Source: Pseudomonadota bacterium
Lineage (GTDB): Bacteria; Myxococcota_A; Polyangia; Polyangiales; Polyangiaceae
Length of the DNA stretch: 22,243 nt
Assembly: GCA_023432025.1 (NCBI GenBank)
Contig: JAEYVE010000027.1
Location: 1-22,243, forward strand
Direction: 5' to 3'
The position numbers and the translations under genes were made by a program. The notes beneath the pieces are model-generated. The model was not told the DNA's origin. It saw nothing but the letters and a program-made list of their open reading frames with translations, and made no database searches. The first letter of the stretch is position 1. Each line of letters begins with the position of its first letter. Below, in pieces: positions 20,946 to 22,243 of this stretch.

Positions 20946-22025
20946 TCACTCCGGCAAAACCCCCTCAATCGCCTCGTACCAACGCGCCGCCATGAAGGCG
21001 TAGCCGTTTCTGTTCGGGTGCACTCGGTCGGGATCCAGCATCGTCGCGGCGTTGAAGCCGGTGAACATGTCCACGAGGGCCACGTGTTTGCCGGCGTTGG
21101 CGCGCTCTTGAACGATGCCGGGGAGCGCCTGGTTGTAGGCTTTGATGACGGCGTTGTCGCCGTAGCCGAGCGGAATGATTTGAGCCACTACGATGTACGC
21201 GTCGGGCGCGTGCGTGATGAGCTTGTCGAGCAAGCCGGATAGGTCGCCCGCCATCTGCGCGGCTGTGTAGCTGCCCTGATCGTTGGTGCCGATGTGCAGC
21301 AGAACGATGTTCGGCGTTCCGCCGCTGTTCATGCTGAAGGCGGGGGTGGGAATGCGCGTGGTGATGCCGGCATTGTTGCCGCTGAAGGGCGTCGTGCGTG
21401 AAATGCCCCACCCGCTGTGGCCTTCGTTGCGTCGTGGAAAGGGCTGACCGGAGACGGTGTTCGGGCCGTTCGAGTGCGAACCGGTGAAGGTGATTTTTTG
21501 CCCAGCCGCCACGACGGAAGCGAAGAGCGGCCCGCGGTAGCCCCCGTTGCCTTCGTCGCCCACGCCCCAGGTGATGGAGTCGCCGAACGGCAGAATCTTG
21601 CACGGGCTCTCCGGACACGGCTGGTAGCTCGGCGCGCCTCCCGTGCCTGCGCCTCCCGTGCCTGCGCCTCCCGAGCCTGTGCCTCCCGCGCCCGGCTCGC
21701 CGCCGCTGCCTCCCACACTCGTAGCGTCGCCGCCCGAGCCGCTGCCACCAGCCGCTGCGCCGCCCGTTGCAGAGTTGCCGCCCGTGCCACTGCCTCCGCT
21801 CGCAGCATTGCCGCCCGTGGCCGCCCCACCGCTGGAAGTGTCCGGCGCGCCGCCGCTCCCGGACGCGCCGCCCGTCCCTGGACTGCCGCCGATAGCCGAG
21901 CCGCCGCTTCCGAGCTCGCCCCCTGAACCCGTGGAGGGCTCGCCAGAGCTCGTGTCGTCTGCGTCCTGCCCCGCGCAGCCGACGAGACAAGCAGCGAAGA
22001 GTCCCACAACCAGAATGAACTTCAT
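20946..22025 (-). CDS. SGNH/GDSL hydrolase lipoprotein with Gly-rich linker
   Basis: Secreted esterase-type hydrolase of 359 residues, probably deacetylating or de-esterifying plant or bacterial polysaccharide. The start ATG at 22025 follows GGAG by 9 nt and gives a lipoprotein signal peptide 'MKFILVVGLFAACLVGCAGQ' (lipobox LVGC). An ATG 12 codons upstream would break it. A Gly/Ser/Ala-rich linker of about 115 residues follows. The catalytic domain has block I 'PFGDSITWG' (Ser150), block II 'NEGHSGWGI', block III 'HIGTND' and block V 'DRVHPNRNGYAF' (D333, H336). These are the four conserved SGNH positions. It resembles acetyl-xylan-esterase-like (CE3/CE2-type) members, though the subfamily is uncertain. 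It converges on rhuM. A fragment of the same 3' region recurs at 16292-16330. Confidence 0.92.
   Translation of the reverse strand: MKFILVVGLFAACLVGCAGQDADDTSSGEPSTGSGGELGSGGSAIGGSPGTGGASGSGGAPDTSSGGAATGGNAASGGSGTGGNSATGGAAAGGSGSGGDATSVGGSGGEPGAGGTGSGGAGTGGAGTGGAPSYQPCPESPCKILPFGDSITWGVGDEGNGGYRGPLFASVVAAGQKITFTGSHSNGPNTVSGQPFPRRNEGHSGWGISRTTPFSGNNAGITTRIPTPAFSMNSGGTPNIVLLHIGTNDQGSYTAAQMAGDLSGLLDKLITHAPDAYIVVAQIIPLGYGDNAVIKAYNQALPGIVQERANAGKHVALVDMFTGFNAATMLDPDRVHPNRNGYAFMAARWYEAIEGVLPE
21643..21687. repeat. 15-bp tandem repeat in the Gly-rich linker
   Basis: Two exact copies and one two-mismatch copy of GTGCCTGCGCCTCCC in tandem encode Gly-Gly-Ala-Gly-Thr units on the minus strand. They form the most regular part of a longer Gly-rich low-complexity stretch (about 21620-21960) in the SGNH lipoprotein gene. 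Confidence 0.85.
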
Positions 22026-22061
22026 TTTGTTCTGCTCCGCGCCCGACCGCGTGTTGGTCAC

Positions 22062-22243
22062 GCTCGCTGAGCTCCGCGGCCGAGGATAGAGCTCCCGGTG
22101 CGGGGCAGAGAGGGGCGAGCCTTCAGCTCCTAAAGCTCGCTCCCCCCTTTCGAGAAGAGGCGGAAAGTCTCCCTACCGAGGCGCAACTTTTCACGGGTCC
22201 GGCGGCGGGGCAGGACGGCCTCCGGGACCGCCCGGGACAGGGG
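22062..22243. other. Upstream region of the SGNH gene, nothing recognised
   Basis: About 180 bp to the window end. It should contain the SGNH promoter (reading leftwards), but no convincing -35/-10, RNA gene or coding segment was found. Confidence 0.4.

Noticed and set aside
21620..21960. Repetitive GC-rich stretch considered as a CRISPR array or intergenic repeat cluster
   Set aside because: Short irregular in-frame units without unique spacers; it encodes the Gly-rich linker of the SGNH lipoprotein.

Overview
The window looks like a piece of a GC-rich myxobacterial chromosome (Polyangiales/Sorangium-like). This is inferred from strong G/C third-position bias, frequent GTG/TTG starts, and secreted lipoproteins with long Gly/Ser/Ala-rich or Pro-Glu linkers. 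No rRNA, tRNA, CRISPR array or insertion sequence was recognised.

Region 1 (1-1889) is a divergent stress pair: a small heat-shock protein (Hsp20, cut off by the window edge) and a protein with three universal-stress (USP) domains in one chain. Region 2 (2222-7895) is a surface-polysaccharide locus. A GT4 glycosyltransferase, a PIG-L type deacetylase and a large concanavalin-A-like protein form a tightly coupled operon with 4-nt overlaps (TTGA, then ATGA). A Wzx-like flippase on the other strand converges on it and overlaps its 3' end. Region 3 (8006-9058) holds a zinc alcohol dehydrogenase.

Region 4 (9052-11904, minus strand) is an arsenic-resistance operon read as arsR > arsI > arsC > acr3 > arsN2. 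It combines a metalloregulator, a C-As lyase-type dioxygenase, a thioredoxin-type arsenate reductase, an arsenite efflux permease and an acetyltransferase. Two near-identical palindromes, one upstream of arsR and one just before arsI, are candidate ArsR operators. Upstream on the same strand are a class A FAD monooxygenase and a secreted GH26 beta-mannanase-like lipoprotein. Region 5 (15001-16200) is a secreted protein with repeated 'N-D-x-G' beta-propeller-like motifs.

Region 6 (16214-20936) is the most unusual part. A transketolase is followed by a short hsdM (type I restriction methylase) C-terminal remnant, a leader rich in self-complementary segments, an Abi_2/AbiF-like HEPN ribonuclease gene, and rhuM. 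abi and rhuM overlap by 4 nt (GTGA). They look like type I restriction accessory genes that have outlived the restriction system. The leader before abi could encode a structured regulatory or antitoxin RNA. rhuM carries a perfect 10-bp inverted repeat within its coding sequence. The far end of this block is the convergent junction between rhuM and an SGNH-hydrolase lipoprotein gene. A degenerate copy of that junction (the last codons of both genes, face to face) sits about 4.6 kb to the left, before the transketolase, so the transketolase-abi-rhuM segment is flanked by direct repeats. Region 7 (20946-22025) is the SGNH/GDSL esterase lipoprotein; the last 180 bases show no recognisable gene.
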